Source: Bradyrhizobium oligotrophicum S58 (GTDB lineage: Bacteria; Pseudomonadota; Alphaproteobacteria; Rhizobiales; Xanthobacteraceae). From it: 64,000 bases of DNA. Below are positions 37,786 through 46,884 of the stretch, in pieces (positions within the stretch are counted from its first letter, which is position 1; each line of letters opens with the position of its first letter). Position numbers and translations under genes: made by a program. The stretch spans positions 2,790,001 through 2,854,000 of the forward strand of contig NC_020453.1 of assembly GCF_000344805.1 (NCBI RefSeq), in the 5' to 3' direction. The notes under the pieces are model-generated. The model searched no databases. It was not told where the DNA came from and saw only the letters and a program-made list of their open reading frames with translations.

Positions 37786-39747
37786 ATGAACTTTGTCCAG
37801 CCGAACCTTGCCCTCGATGAGGCCCGCGCGACGCCCCTCGGTTATCGCAAGGATATCGACGGCCTGCGCGCGGTCGCCGTGCTGCCCGTTCTGCTCTATC
37901 ACGCATTTCCGGCCACCGTTCCCGGCGGCTTCTACGGCGTCGACATCTTCTTCGTCATCTCCGGCTTCCTGATCACCGGCATCATCCACAAGCAGATGCT
38001 GTCGGGTAGGTTCAGCGTCGCCGACTTCTATGCACGCCGCATCCGCCGCATCTTTCCCGCGCTGATCACGGTCGTGCTCGTCACCTTCCTGATCGCGTGG
38101 TTCGTGCTGCCGCCACGGGAGCTGAAGTCGCTCGGCACCAACATCGCCGGCGGCGCCATCTTCATCCAGAACTTCATTCTGCTCGGCCAGGTCGGCTATT
38201 TCGATCTCGCCGCTGACAAGAAACCGCTGCTGCATCTCTGGTCGCTCGCGATCGAAGAGCAGTACTACGTGGTCTGGCCGCTGCTTCTGATGCTGATCGG
38301 CGCGTGGCGGCGCAAGAGCCTTGCGATCACCTTGGCATTGGCCGCCGCCTCGTTCATCGCCTGCCTCGTCGTGCAAACGCGGGCGCCGGATCATGCGTTC
38401 TATCTTCCGGTCACCCGAGCCTGGGAGCTGATGGCCGGTTCGGCGCTCGCCTTGTGGATCGGTGGCCGGGCCATCGGCAATGAGCGGGGGCCGGCGGCGT
38501 CCATCGGTCGCGAGATCATCGCCGTGGCTGCGTTGCTGGCGATCGTGGCGGCGTTCTGGCTCTACGATCGCAAGCTGCCGCACCCGGGCTTCCTCACGCT
38601 GGTTCCGGTGCTGGCAGCCGCGGCGCTGATCGGGACGAGCGGCACGCTGGTCCATCGTCATGTGCTCGGCGCGAGCCCCGCCGTCTTGGTCGGCCTGATC
38701 AGCTATCCGCTGTATCTCTGGCACTATCCGCTGATGGCCTATGCGCGCATCCAGTTCGTCGATGGCGTCGCACCTTCGGTGATGTGGGGCATCATGACCG
38801 CCAGCGTCGTGCTGGCCTGGCTGACCTATCGCTTCATCGAGCGGCCGATCCGATTCGGGCGGCTCCATGGGACCTACAAGATCGGGGTTCTGATCTGCGG
38901 CATGGCAGTCCTTGGTTCGGCCGGTTTGATCGTAGACCGCTCTGAAGGGGCTCCAGGCAGGATTCCGCAGAGTATTCGGGGATTCATGCTGACGGGCGAA
39001 GAAACCTCAGGGCGTTGGCGTAGGGGCAAGTGTCTCTTGCTACCAGACCAGGATGCCAAGGATTTCGTTCCCGAATGCGCAGGAGACGGGCGACATCCGG
39101 TCGTGCTTGTTTGGGGCGACTCGTTCGGCGCCTCTCTCGCTCCTGGGCTCAGAGATCTTGGTGGCGAGCGAGGATTCGATCTGGCGCAGTACACTGCCTC
39201 TTCCTGCCCGCCGCTGATCGGCTTCGTGCAACCAGACAGGCCGGGATGCAAGGGAGCGAATGATTTCGTTGCCGAGCGGTTGGCTGAGCTCAAGCCCGAA
39301 CTGGTGCTTCTCTATTCCACCTGGAGTTACGGGCCAAATGATGCGGTTCGCAATGGGCTCCAACGAACCGTGATGCGGTTGAAGGCGGTTGGTGTTCCGA
39401 AAGTCGTGCTGCTGGGACCGCCCGCGTCGTGGTTAGGCAGCGGCTTGCCAGCCAATCTTCTTGAATATTACTTCCGAACTCATGACCTGCTGCCGGCGCG
39501 GACGTGGTATCGCTCCAACGACAACTGGACACGCGCTCAGGAGGCGTTTCTCGAGAGTGAAGCAAAGAACTTGGGCATCGACTACATTTCTGTCCGTCGC
39601 ATCATGTGCAATGATAACGGGTGCCTCGCGCGAATCGGCGACAGTGGGTCCGAGCTCACGACCTTTGATATTGGACATCTGACTTCTCCGGGGGCAATCC
39701 TCGTTGCCCGAGGGGTGCTGGACGCCTTGCCCGGCTTCGATAAATAG
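37786..39747 (+). CDS. Acyltransferase-3/SGNH fusion (OafB-type O-acyltransferase), copy 1
   Basis: A 653-residue protein. Residues 1-360 form an acyltransferase-3 membrane domain with YRKDIDGLRAVAVLPVLLYH (catalytic His), FFVISGFLITG, RRIRRIFPALI and LWSLAIEEQYYVVWP. After a linker, a periplasmic SGNH domain (about 400-653) has LVWGDSFGASLAPG and FDIGHLTSPG, giving the Ser and Asp/His of the triad. Such fusions O-acetylate LPS O-antigen or other glycans, passing acyl groups across the inner membrane. Start ATG at 37786. A close paralogue lies at 40838-42805, with a membrane-anchored SGNH-like gene between them. Confidence 0.88.
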   Translation: MNFVQPNLALDEARATPLGYRKDIDGLRAVAVLPVLLYHAFPATVPGGFYGVDIFFVISGFLITGIIHKQMLSGRFSVADFYARRIRRIFPALITVVLVTFLIAWFVLPPRELKSLGTNIAGGAIFIQNFILLGQVGYFDLAADKKPLLHLWSLAIEEQYYVVWPLLLMLIGAWRRKSLAITLALAAASFIACLVVQTRAPDHAFYLPVTRAWELMAGSALALWIGGRAIGNERGPAASIGREIIAVAALLAIVAAFWLYDRKLPHPGFLTLVPVLAAAALIGTSGTLVHRHVLGASPAVLVGLISYPLYLWHYPLMAYARIQFVDGVAPSVMWGIMTASVVLAWLTYRFIERPIRFGRLHGTYKIGVLICGMAVLGSAGLIVDRSEGAPGRIPQSIRGFMLTGEETSGRWRRGKCLLLPDQDAKDFVPECAGDGRHPVVLVWGDSFGASLAPGLRDLGGERGFDLAQYTASSCPPLIGFVQPDRPGCKGANDFVAERLAELKPELVLLYSTWSYGPNDAVRNGLQRTVMRLKAVGVPKVVLLGPPASWLGSGLPANLLEYYFRTHDLLPARTWYRSNDNWTRAQEAFLESEAKNLGIDYISVRRIMCNDNGCLARIGDSGSELTTFDIGHLTSPGAILVARGVLDALPGFDK

Positions 39748-39774
39748 GCGTGTGTCTGATCGAACCGGTGCATC

Positions 39775-40860
39775 ATGGATCGTCGGACAGAGAAGGATTG
39801 TGCTTCAGAAGATGTGGGCGAGGAGGCGGGCCTCTGCCGCGACGGCCGACGCTATCTGGGCTTCCTGCTCGGACTGACACTCGTGATGCTCGGGGGCCTC
39901 TGCCTCGTGCTGGCCGCGCGGGGCGGCGACCATTTCAGCGCGATCAGCAGGCCCGGCGACGCGGCGTGGTACCGCGACTTCGGTGGCGACGGCGTCACCG
40001 AGATCCAGGATCAGGATCTGTTCTTCCACGACATCGGCCGTTCGATCGAGCATGCGCGGCAAGCCGACATCATCATCCTCGGCTCCTCGCTGGTGTCGTT
40101 CGCAATCGACCAGAGCGTCGTTCGCGAGCGCCTCGAACAGCCTCGTGGGCTGAAGTTCTACAACATGGCGTTCGTCGGGGTCGCGAGCGGCGAGTTCGCG
40201 CGCCAGGTCGCCCGAAAGCATCATCTTCATCCGCGCCTCTGGATCGTGAATGCCGATGACGGTGGCGGTGGCGGCAGTTTCTTCCACCGCAACCTGACCC
40301 GCTCCTTCGGCGCCGACGTCCGTCCCATCCCGAGCGTCAGGCTGAGCCGCTTCGGTGCCAATTACGAGGTGATCCGGCGCAATCTGCGCTGGCGGTTCGA
40401 GGACGCGACGCGCGATGTGCGCCGGTCCTTCGCTGCTCCGAGAGCTGGTGCCATTCCGGCTTTCGAGCGCGATGATCGGACCGGCGCAGCCGATATGCGC
40501 GGGTTTCCACGCTTCCTCGCCGAGGGCAACCCTGGCGTGAAGATGACACGCGATCCGGACTGCCACAGCACGCCGGATGTCATTACCAATGCGCGCGAGC
40601 TGGTGCAGTCGCTCGGAGCGCCCGTCGTGCTCACTCTGGTGCCGAATTTCCACGGCTGTCGGACCCAGGTGCGCGAAATCGCGGACGCGATCGGCGTCGA
40701 GACGGCGATGCCGGCGCGGACCGACTATTCGAGCTGGGACGGCGGCGGCCATCTCGATCGCAAAGGCGCCGGCGACTTCACCAATGACCTGGTCAGCGCT
40801 CTGGAGACCACCAGCGCGTTCCAACGGATGCGCGAGAATGACGATCGCCGGCAGCGTTGA
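39775..40860 (+). CDS. Membrane-anchored SGNH-like protein of unnamed family, copy 1
   Basis: A 361-residue protein with one N-terminal membrane segment (about residues 28-47) and a periplasmic domain. It shares WYRDFGG, IQDQD, ADIIILGSSLVSFAID, YNMAFVGV and RLWIVNADD with the gene at 62045-63106. The GSS in the first block and DGGGHLDRKGA near the C-terminus match the spacing of the Ser and Asp/His blocks of SGNH esterases. It lies 27 bases after one acyltransferase-SGNH gene and overlaps the next by 23 bases, so a role in glycan acyl transfer or removal is likely. I do not recognise a named family. Confidence 0.72.
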   Translation: MDRRTEKDCASEDVGEEAGLCRDGRRYLGFLLGLTLVMLGGLCLVLAARGGDHFSAISRPGDAAWYRDFGGDGVTEIQDQDLFFHDIGRSIEHARQADIIILGSSLVSFAIDQSVVRERLEQPRGLKFYNMAFVGVASGEFARQVARKHHLHPRLWIVNADDGGGGGSFFHRNLTRSFGADVRPIPSVRLSRFGANYEVIRRNLRWRFEDATRDVRRSFAAPRAGAIPAFERDDRTGAADMRGFPRFLAEGNPGVKMTRDPDCHSTPDVITNARELVQSLGAPVVLTLVPNFHGCRTQVREIADAIGVETAMPARTDYSSWDGGGHLDRKGAGDFTNDLVSALETTSAFQRMRENDDRRQR

Positions 40861-42805
40861 CCACCGAACCGCTGGCAGCGTCTCGTCGCCGCAGTCGAGC
40901 ACGGCGCACGCGTTGACGTACCGGCCAGACATCGACGGGCTGCGTGCGATCGCGGTGATCGCCGTGCTCGTCTATCACGCCTTCCCGCAGCTGCTGCCCG
41001 GCGGCTTTGCGGGCGTCGACGTCTTCTTCGTGATCTCGGGCTATCTGATCACGGGCATCATCGACCGCCAGTGCGCGGACAAGAGCTTCAGCTTCACGAC
41101 GTTCTACGCCCGCCGCATCCTGCGGATCTTCCCGGCCCTGATCGTCGTGGTGCTGACGACGTTCCTGATCGCGTGGTTCGTGCTGCCGGTGGCCCAGATG
41201 GAAGCACTCGGGTCCGACATCACGGGCGCTGCAGCGTTCATTGAGAATTTCATGCTGCACGAGCAGATCGTCGGGTATTTCGATCCGGGCGCCGAGCGTC
41301 TTCCGCTGCTCCATTTGTGGTCGCTCGGCATCGAGGAGCAATACTACATCCTATGGCCGGCCACCTTCGTGCTGATCGCCCGCTGGCCGTCGCACAAGGT
41401 GGCGATCGTCGCAGCGCTGGGCCTCGGCTCGCTCGTGGTCTGCCTGGCGACCCCTGCCGAGCAGGCGGCCTGGGCCTTCTACGCGCCGACCACGCGAGGC
41501 TGGGAGCTGCTTGCCGGATCGCTCCTGGCGGTTTGGTTGCGGCAGCATTCCATCCTTCGAACGAGGGCCGTGAGCGGAAGCCTGCTCGCCGCGATCGCGG
41601 CGGCAGGTCTCTTCGCGGCATTCTTCAGTTTCAGCGGCGCCTCGCCCTGGCCGGGAGTCCGGACCATCATTGTCGTGATGTCCGCCATGCTCTTGGTCGC
41701 AACCGGCGACACGCTGTTTCACCGGATGTTGCGCTGGGCTCCGCTGGTCTTCGTCGGTCTCATCAGCTACCCGCTGTATCTCTGGCACTATCCGCTCCTC
41801 GTCTTCACCAGGCTGCATTTCGCCGGCGCGGCCCCGGAATGGGCACTGTTCGCAGTGCTTGGGCTCAGCGCCGTGCTGGCCTGGGTCACGTGGCGTTCCA
41901 TCGAGCGGCCGCTCAGGTTCGGAGCGGCCCCGGTCGCATGGCGGGTCGGGCCGTTGCTGGCCGCCATGACCATGGTGGGGGCGGTCGGCACCGCCGCGAC
42001 CACCACGCGCGGATTGCCGGTTCGGTTCGCCCCGGAGATCAGGGGATTCATGCTCTCGGGCAGCGAGACGACGTCGCACTGGCGCCGTGGCCGCTGTCTG
42101 CTGATCCTGCAACCCGCATCCGAGTTCGGCGCCGACTGCGCGGGGCAGGGAGGCCGGCCGCTGTTGCTGATCTGGGGCGACTCCTACGGGGCCGCGCTGT
42201 ATCCGGGGCTGCTGCACTTCTCGCCGGAGCGCGGCTACGACGTCGCCCAGTACACGGCCTCCGCCTGCCCGCCGCTGATCGGCTACACGCTCGCGGCGCG
42301 CCCATTCTGCAAGAGCATCAATGATGACGTCGTGCAGCGGATCGGCCATCTCCGGCCGGATCTGGTTATCCTCGATGCCACCTGGGGACATGCAGAAGCC
42401 GTGCTGCGCGAGGATTTGCCGCGCACCGTGGCGGAGCTCCGGGCGACCGGCATTGGCCGGATCGTGGTGATGGGCCCCCCGCCAAGCTGGCAAGGTATCG
42501 GCCTGTCTCACAACGTGCTGGACTACTACCGTCAGACCGGCAAGATATTGCCGGAGCGAACATGGTTTCGTTCCAACGACGAGTGGACGCGCGGCCGAGA
42601 AGCGCTGCTTCGCGCGCTCGCCGGCGAAGTCGGGGTGGACTACATCTCGGTGCGCGACATCTTCTGCAACGACGAGGGCTGCCTCAGCCGGATCGGTCCC
42701 GGCGGGTCTCAATTGACGGCATTCGATGCCGCGCATCTCACGGTGCCCGGCTCCATTTTCCTGGCGAGCCGCACCCTCGACCGCCTGCTCGGTCCGTCCC
42801 GCTGA
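40838..42805 (+). CDS. Acyltransferase-3/SGNH fusion (OafB-type O-acyltransferase), copy 2
   Basis: A 655-residue paralogue of 37786-39747. The membrane domain has YRPDIDGLRAIAVIAVLVYH, FFVISGYLITG, RRILRIFPALIV and LWSLGIEEQYYILWP; the periplasmic SGNH domain has LIWGDSYGAALYPG and FDAAHLTVPG. Similarity to copy 1 extends end to end, including RTWFRSND near the C-terminus, so a tandem duplication is likely. ATG at 40838 lies inside the 3' end of the preceding SGNH-like gene (23-base overlap), suggesting coupled translation. It is convergent with a TylF-type gene only 5 bases away. Confidence 0.88.
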   Translation: MTIAGSVDHRTAGSVSSPQSSTAHALTYRPDIDGLRAIAVIAVLVYHAFPQLLPGGFAGVDVFFVISGYLITGIIDRQCADKSFSFTTFYARRILRIFPALIVVVLTTFLIAWFVLPVAQMEALGSDITGAAAFIENFMLHEQIVGYFDPGAERLPLLHLWSLGIEEQYYILWPATFVLIARWPSHKVAIVAALGLGSLVVCLATPAEQAAWAFYAPTTRGWELLAGSLLAVWLRQHSILRTRAVSGSLLAAIAAAGLFAAFFSFSGASPWPGVRTIIVVMSAMLLVATGDTLFHRMLRWAPLVFVGLISYPLYLWHYPLLVFTRLHFAGAAPEWALFAVLGLSAVLAWVTWRSIERPLRFGAAPVAWRVGPLLAAMTMVGAVGTAATTTRGLPVRFAPEIRGFMLSGSETTSHWRRGRCLLILQPASEFGADCAGQGGRPLLLIWGDSYGAALYPGLLHFSPERGYDVAQYTASACPPLIGYTLAARPFCKSINDDVVQRIGHLRPDLVILDATWGHAEAVLREDLPRTVAELRATGIGRIVVMGPPPSWQGIGLSHNVLDYYRQTGKILPERTWFRSNDEWTRGREALLRALAGEVGVDYISVRDIFCNDEGCLSRIGPGGSQLTAFDAAHLTVPGSIFLASRTLDRLLGPSR

Positions 42806-42810
42806 GCCGG

Positions 42811-43785
42811 CTATTCCGGGTCGGCCGGGATGCCGCGATAGGAGTGGATGATGAAGCGCTTTCCGGCGATGGAGTAGTCGCCGCAGTCACTGGCTTCAAT
42901 ATCGAACTCTGCGACCAATTCGCGCCAGGCTCGGCGTTCGCCGGTGCTTGGAAGCGCGCGATTGGCGTTCCAATCGTCGAACAGAAGCACCGCGCCCGTC
43001 GAGACCATCCCGCGCTGGAACAACGGCGCCAGAGCATCCATTGTCGACTGATAGAGATCGCCGTCGAAATGGATCAGTGCAAAACGCGTCTCCGGCGGCA
43101 GTGTCTTGACCGTGTCCGCAAACCAGCCGTCATAGATCTCGAACCGATGGGGCGGGATGATCCTGCCGATCCGCTCGCGCAGCTCCGGTGCGGCCAGCAC
43201 TTTGCATCCGCCCTTTGCCCACGCCCCGGAGACCACATGGGGAGATGTCAAGTCCACAGGGGACGTGATTTCCGGCAGTCCCTCGAAACTGTCGAACAAT
43301 CTCAGAACGCGAAAGGGATTCTCGCCGGATGCGCTCTTGCCCAGCGGCTGACGCTGCAGGTCGAAGACCATCGACGTGGCAAGAGTCTTCGCGGTGAAGC
43401 CTCCCATGGTGCCGAACTCGGCGACGTCGCCATAGACATGTGACCCGTTGACATACTGCACGCAGAGCGTCAGCATCTTTGCGATTTCCTGTGCCGCAAC
43501 GATGAGAACGTCTTCGTAGGTATAGTAGGAGTCCGGCGAAGGAAGCTGGCGAAGCTTGTATCTCTCGAGTGCGATGTCCTGTATCGGCCGACCATCCTCG
43601 CTCGGAAGCAGAGCCGGGGCAGCGATCGCAGGCGGGGACGACATGCTCGTCCCAGGCTCCTGTTGGGCGCCATACGGCCAAGGCAATGGGGGCTCGGACA
43701 TGATTGCGCGCTTGACCGAACGCAGCCAGTAGAGCGCCGCCGGCGAGAGCGCATTTGCAAGCCCATTCTTCAACGGGGTAAGCAT
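42811..43785 (-). CDS. TylF/MycF-type O-methyltransferase, copy 1
   Basis: A 324-residue class I SAM methyltransferase of the macrocin O-methyltransferase family. Key blocks are DVAEFGTMGGFTAKTLA (SAM site), LRLFDSFEGLPE, GWFADTVKTLP, HFDGDLYQSTMDAL and VLLFDDWNANRAL (metal-binding Asp residues). The first 80 residues, rich in Pro and Ala, are a poorly conserved leader. It is highly similar along its length to 45250-46200. Such enzymes methylate sugar hydroxyls with Mg; here a surface sugar is the likely target. It has a divergent TylF-type neighbour at 44122. Confidence 0.87.
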   Translation of the reverse strand: MLTPLKNGLANALSPAALYWLRSVKRAIMSEPPLPWPYGAQQEPGTSMSSPPAIAAPALLPSEDGRPIQDIALERYKLRQLPSPDSYYTYEDVLIVAAQEIAKMLTLCVQYVNGSHVYGDVAEFGTMGGFTAKTLATSMVFDLQRQPLGKSASGENPFRVLRLFDSFEGLPEITSPVDLTSPHVVSGAWAKGGCKVLAAPELRERIGRIIPPHRFEIYDGWFADTVKTLPPETRFALIHFDGDLYQSTMDALAPLFQRGMVSTGAVLLFDDWNANRALPSTGERRAWRELVAEFDIEASDCGDYSIAGKRFIIHSYRGIPADPE

Positions 43786-44121
43786 TCAAATATCTCCGAC
43801 GCGGTGTCACCCAGGCGCCATGCCACCTCGAAAGAAGCGGTCATCAAGACCGTTTCGGCCCGGCTATCCCGCTTAACGTTCCCACGATGGCTGTGCAAGG
43901 AAAAGGTCGGCCGGCGACGCCGGGCAGTTCCGTGCCTGCGAGCGCATCATCTCGAAGGGAACAGCGTGGGACGTCGATCTATCAGTGAGCACAATCGGCT
44001 TCGACACGGTCCGAGCGTTGGACAACGCGTCAGGGACCTGCCACAACTTACAGGCTCTGTGCGTCGATGTTGGGGATGGCAGGTGGGACTGATCACGACC
44101 GGGAAAGGCGTCACCAACCAG

Positions 44122-45228
44122 ATGTTGCGATCGATTGGTTTGCAGTTGGTGCGAACCGAGACGATCGACCGGTTGGCGGCAGCTCAACGCGCCGCAGAGT
44201 CCGAAGCGCCTCCTTCCCGGGGACCGGAGCCGATCCCCGCCGAGGTGCCGGCCGCTGCCGACCCAGTTGCCGAGCAGGCGGAGGCCGCTTTTCAGAGCAG
44301 CGTTGAAGCCAACACGTTTCGCATGATGCCACGCGATGGTGAGCCGGTCGAGACGGTCGGCCGGGCGTATCTCACGACGCTGCAGCGTGAATCGGCCGCG
44401 CTGCGGGTCCAGGGCGACGAACTCGTGCGCCTGCGTCGCACGGTCGAATTGCTGACGGCCGGAGGATCTTCCGCGCAGCCTTCATCGACCCCGTCCGGGC
44501 CGCAGGCGGAGCCGGCAAGTGACGGCATCTACGTGCCGATCTACGATTTCGACGGCCTGCGGAACGATCCCTATATCGTCCACAACCACGACTTCATGCG
44601 GGATCCACGCTTCGTCGCCGCCTACAAGCGGGCCGTTCAGGCAACTGTCATCGACCATCGCTATTACTGGCGCGTGCACGTGGCGTTGTGGTGTGCCGGT
44701 CTGGCGCTCAGATTGCCGGGAGACTTCGTCGAATGCGGCGTCTGGAAGGGGCTGCTGAGCACCGCCATTGCGTCCTATTACGATTGGAATCGCGTCGGCA
44801 AGAAGTTCTTCCTGTTCGACACGTTCAGAGGTGTCGACGAAACGCAATTGGCGGACGAAGAACTGATCAACATCCCGCATTTCCGCATTGGCTACGGTGA
44901 GGACATCTACGACCACGTCGTCAGGAATTTCTCGGAGTTCAAGGACGTCGTGATTGTCCGCGGCAGCGTTCCGGAGACGCTGGCCAGCGTCGACATCGGC
45001 AGGGTTGCCTACCTCTCCATCGATATGAACAATGCGGCCCCGGAGATCGCTGCCGTGACCTACTTCTGGGACAAGCTGTTGCCCGGCGCGCCGATCCTGC
45101 TCGATGACTACGGGTTCGTGCGCTACGAGGCCCAGAAGGAAGCGTTCGACAGGTTCGCGGCGGAGCGCGGTGTCGCCATCCTGGCGCTCCCGACCGGGCA
45201 GGGCCTGATGATCAAGCCCTATTCCTGA
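44122..45228 (+). CDS. TylF-type methyltransferase with N-terminal extension
   Basis: A 368-residue protein; ATG at 44122 gives MLRSIGLQLVRTETIDRL, a plausible helix, while longer frames are Arg-rich and unlikely. Residues 20-135 are Ala/Glu/Pro-rich and partly helical. The methyltransferase domain follows: DFVECGVWKGLLSTAIA (SAM site), FFLFDTFRGVDET, SIDMNNAAPEIAAV and ILLDDYGFVRYEA. It is the same superfamily as its two neighbours but clearly a different branch. It ends 21 bases before the convergent gene at 45250, and a hairpin spans that junction. The substrate is unknown. Confidence 0.82.
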   Translation: MLRSIGLQLVRTETIDRLAAAQRAAESEAPPSRGPEPIPAEVPAAADPVAEQAEAAFQSSVEANTFRMMPRDGEPVETVGRAYLTTLQRESAALRVQGDELVRLRRTVELLTAGGSSAQPSSTPSGPQAEPASDGIYVPIYDFDGLRNDPYIVHNHDFMRDPRFVAAYKRAVQATVIDHRYYWRVHVALWCAGLALRLPGDFVECGVWKGLLSTAIASYYDWNRVGKKFFLFDTFRGVDETQLADEELINIPHFRIGYGEDIYDHVVRNFSEFKDVVIVRGSVPETLASVDIGRVAYLSIDMNNAAPEIAAVTYFWDKLLPGAPILLDDYGFVRYEAQKEAFDRFAAERGVAILALPTGQGLMIKPYS

Positions 45229-45238
45229 GGCACGGCGG

Positions 45239-45260
45239 GGGAGGCCGGCTCAGGCCTCCC
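45239..45260. terminator. Hairpin between convergent methyltransferase genes
   Basis: GGGAGGCC and GGCCTCCC around GGCTCA, spanning the junction and including the stop codon of the minus-strand gene. It has no T-run, but its position between convergent genes suggests it limits read-through or protects 3' ends. Confidence 0.45.
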
Positions 45261-46200
45261 GCGGCTTCATGCCGCGATAGGAATGGATGATGAACTTCGT
45301 GCCTTGAATGGAGTAGTCGCCTGAGTGGCTGGCGACGATGTCGAAGCGGCTGACGAGGTCCGCCCAGGCCTTGCGCTCGCCGGCCTCGGGATCGGCCTCG
45401 TTGCAGTTCCAGTCATCGAAGCAGAGCACGGCGCCTTTCGAGATGAAGCCGCGTTCGAAGCAGGGAACCAGCGCGTCCATGGTGGACGAATAGAGGTCGC
45501 CGTCGAAGTGGATCAATGCGAGGCGCGTGTCATCCGGAAGCTGCTTGACCGTATCGGCGAACCAGCCCTCGTAGATCTGCACCCGGCTCGGCGGAATGAT
45601 GGCCTCCACCATGGTCCGCAATTCATTGGCGCTGAGAATCCGGCAGCCGCCCTTCGACCAGGTGCCTGATTTCACATGCTGCGATTCGAGATCGACCTGC
45701 GCGGTGATCTCCGGCAGTCCCTCGAAGCTGTCGAACAGGCGCAGCTTGCGCAGCGGCTGGTTCGGCTGGTAGCGGGGATCGAACACCATCGCATTCGCCA
45801 GGGTGCGCGCGGTGAAGCCGCCCATGGTGCCGAATTCGGCGATGTCGCCTTTGACATCGGCGCTGTTGATGTACATCGCGCTCAAGGTCAGCGTTCGCGC
45901 GATCTCCTTGGCGGGCAGGATCAGGACGTCGTCGACGTCGAAGAACAAATACGGCGCGCTGATCTTGTGGGCGTCGAGCCGCTCCAGGGCTTCGGTCTGC
46001 CGTGTCCGCGGCTCGCGCACGTCTGGAGCCAGTTCTGCAGCCGGCGCAGGGGCCGGTTCAGGCTCGGCTTCTGACGCCGGAGCGGCGTGCGGCCGTTCCG
46101 GGGGCGGTTGTCCCATCAGCGCGCGCTTGATCGAGCGCAACTTGAACAGGGTCTGGGGTGGCAGACCTTCGGCAATCGCCACTTTCAATGACTTCGTCAT
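45250..46200 (-). CDS. TylF/MycF-type O-methyltransferase, copy 2
   Basis: A 316-residue paralogue of 42811-43785. The same blocks are present: DIAEFGTMGGFTARTLA, LRLFDSFEGLPE, GWFADTVKQLP, HFDGDLYSSTMDAL and VLCFDDWNCNEAD, and both proteins end in FIIHSYRG followed by a few residues. The first 75 residues differ and are Ala/Pro/Glu-rich. The two copies flank a third, more distant member, suggesting duplication around it. A role in O-methylating a surface sugar is inferred from family and context. Confidence 0.87.
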   Translation of the reverse strand: MTKSLKVAIAEGLPPQTLFKLRSIKRALMGQPPPERPHAAPASEAEPEPAPAPAAELAPDVREPRTRQTEALERLDAHKISAPYLFFDVDDVLILPAKEIARTLTLSAMYINSADVKGDIAEFGTMGGFTARTLANAMVFDPRYQPNQPLRKLRLFDSFEGLPEITAQVDLESQHVKSGTWSKGGCRILSANELRTMVEAIIPPSRVQIYEGWFADTVKQLPDDTRLALIHFDGDLYSSTMDALVPCFERGFISKGAVLCFDDWNCNEADPEAGERKAWADLVSRFDIVASHSGDYSIQGTKFIIHSYRGMKPREA

Positions 46201-46479
46201 GATAGCCCCGTTCCCTGCCGCTTACGTTGTCGGCTGCCATTTTATAGATACATTTTGCGAAGATCGCAAAAGCGGCATTCGCGCTCTGCACTCGTTTTGC
46301 GTGGGTTTCGGCCGGCGAAGTGCTGCTGGTGTTCGAGCTGGTCGGACGTGCGCGGCGACGACGAATTGGCTCGCGTCTTCAGGTGCATCACCCTTGTCCA
46401 GTCCCCCGACGAAAAATATTCCTCTTTCGTTTTTCCGAAAAATATGGTTCTCTCTCGTCATCCCGCCTCGAGCAGAGGG
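46201..46479. other. Intergenic region with AT-rich palindrome upstream of TylF copy 2
   Basis: TTTTGCG and CGCAAAA (46253-46259 with 46265-46271) form a short inverted repeat about 55 bases upstream of the TylF start, a reasonable position for an operator or promoter element. A less GC-rich stretch with AAAAATATTCC lies near 46410. No gene is supported. Confidence 0.45.
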
Positions 46480-46875
46480 ACGTACGCGTCGTCACGAACG
46501 TGAGGTGGGCTGCGATGGACGTGACGGCTGCGCCAGACGAGCGTAGGCGTTGCGGACGGCGAAGTCGTGTGGTCCTGGCCTCTCGACGCTGAGGTCAAGT
46601 CCGTGGTCGTTGCTTATGGGCACGCGCGGGCGATGGGGGCAAGAAAGCCCGATCCCCAGGGAGAGCACGAAGGACACCGTTAAAACCGATCGCGCGGGGA
46701 GGGCCGGATCTGTCCGGCTGTACCTGTGGTACCTGCCGCCTGCATTCTTTTGAGCAGGCGGGCCACGGGCCTCAGCCGAGGTCCGGCCTTCCTCGCGCCC
46801 TCTCGTTCCGAGAGGGCGATGATCTCAGCATCACTCGGACGCGTGGGCGTCGCGAGAGCGCCTGTCGACGCTCTC
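46480..46875 (+). repeat. Dispersed structured repeat, copy 2
   Basis: Homologous to 4040-4445. The conserved core begins ACCGTTAAAACCGATCGCGC near 46676 and shares ACCTGTGGTACCTGCCGCCT with copy 1. Hairpins: CCGCCTGC/GCAGGCGG (arms starting near 46736 and 46754), CGGGCCTC/GAGGTCCG (46766-46773 with 46778-46785) and CGCCCTCTCG/CGAGAGGGCG (46796-46805 with 46809-46818). The second and third stems differ from copy 1 on both arms yet keep pairing. The element ends just before the 3' end of the minus-strand methyltransferase gene. Confidence 0.65.
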
Positions 46876-46884
46876 TTGTCGCGC

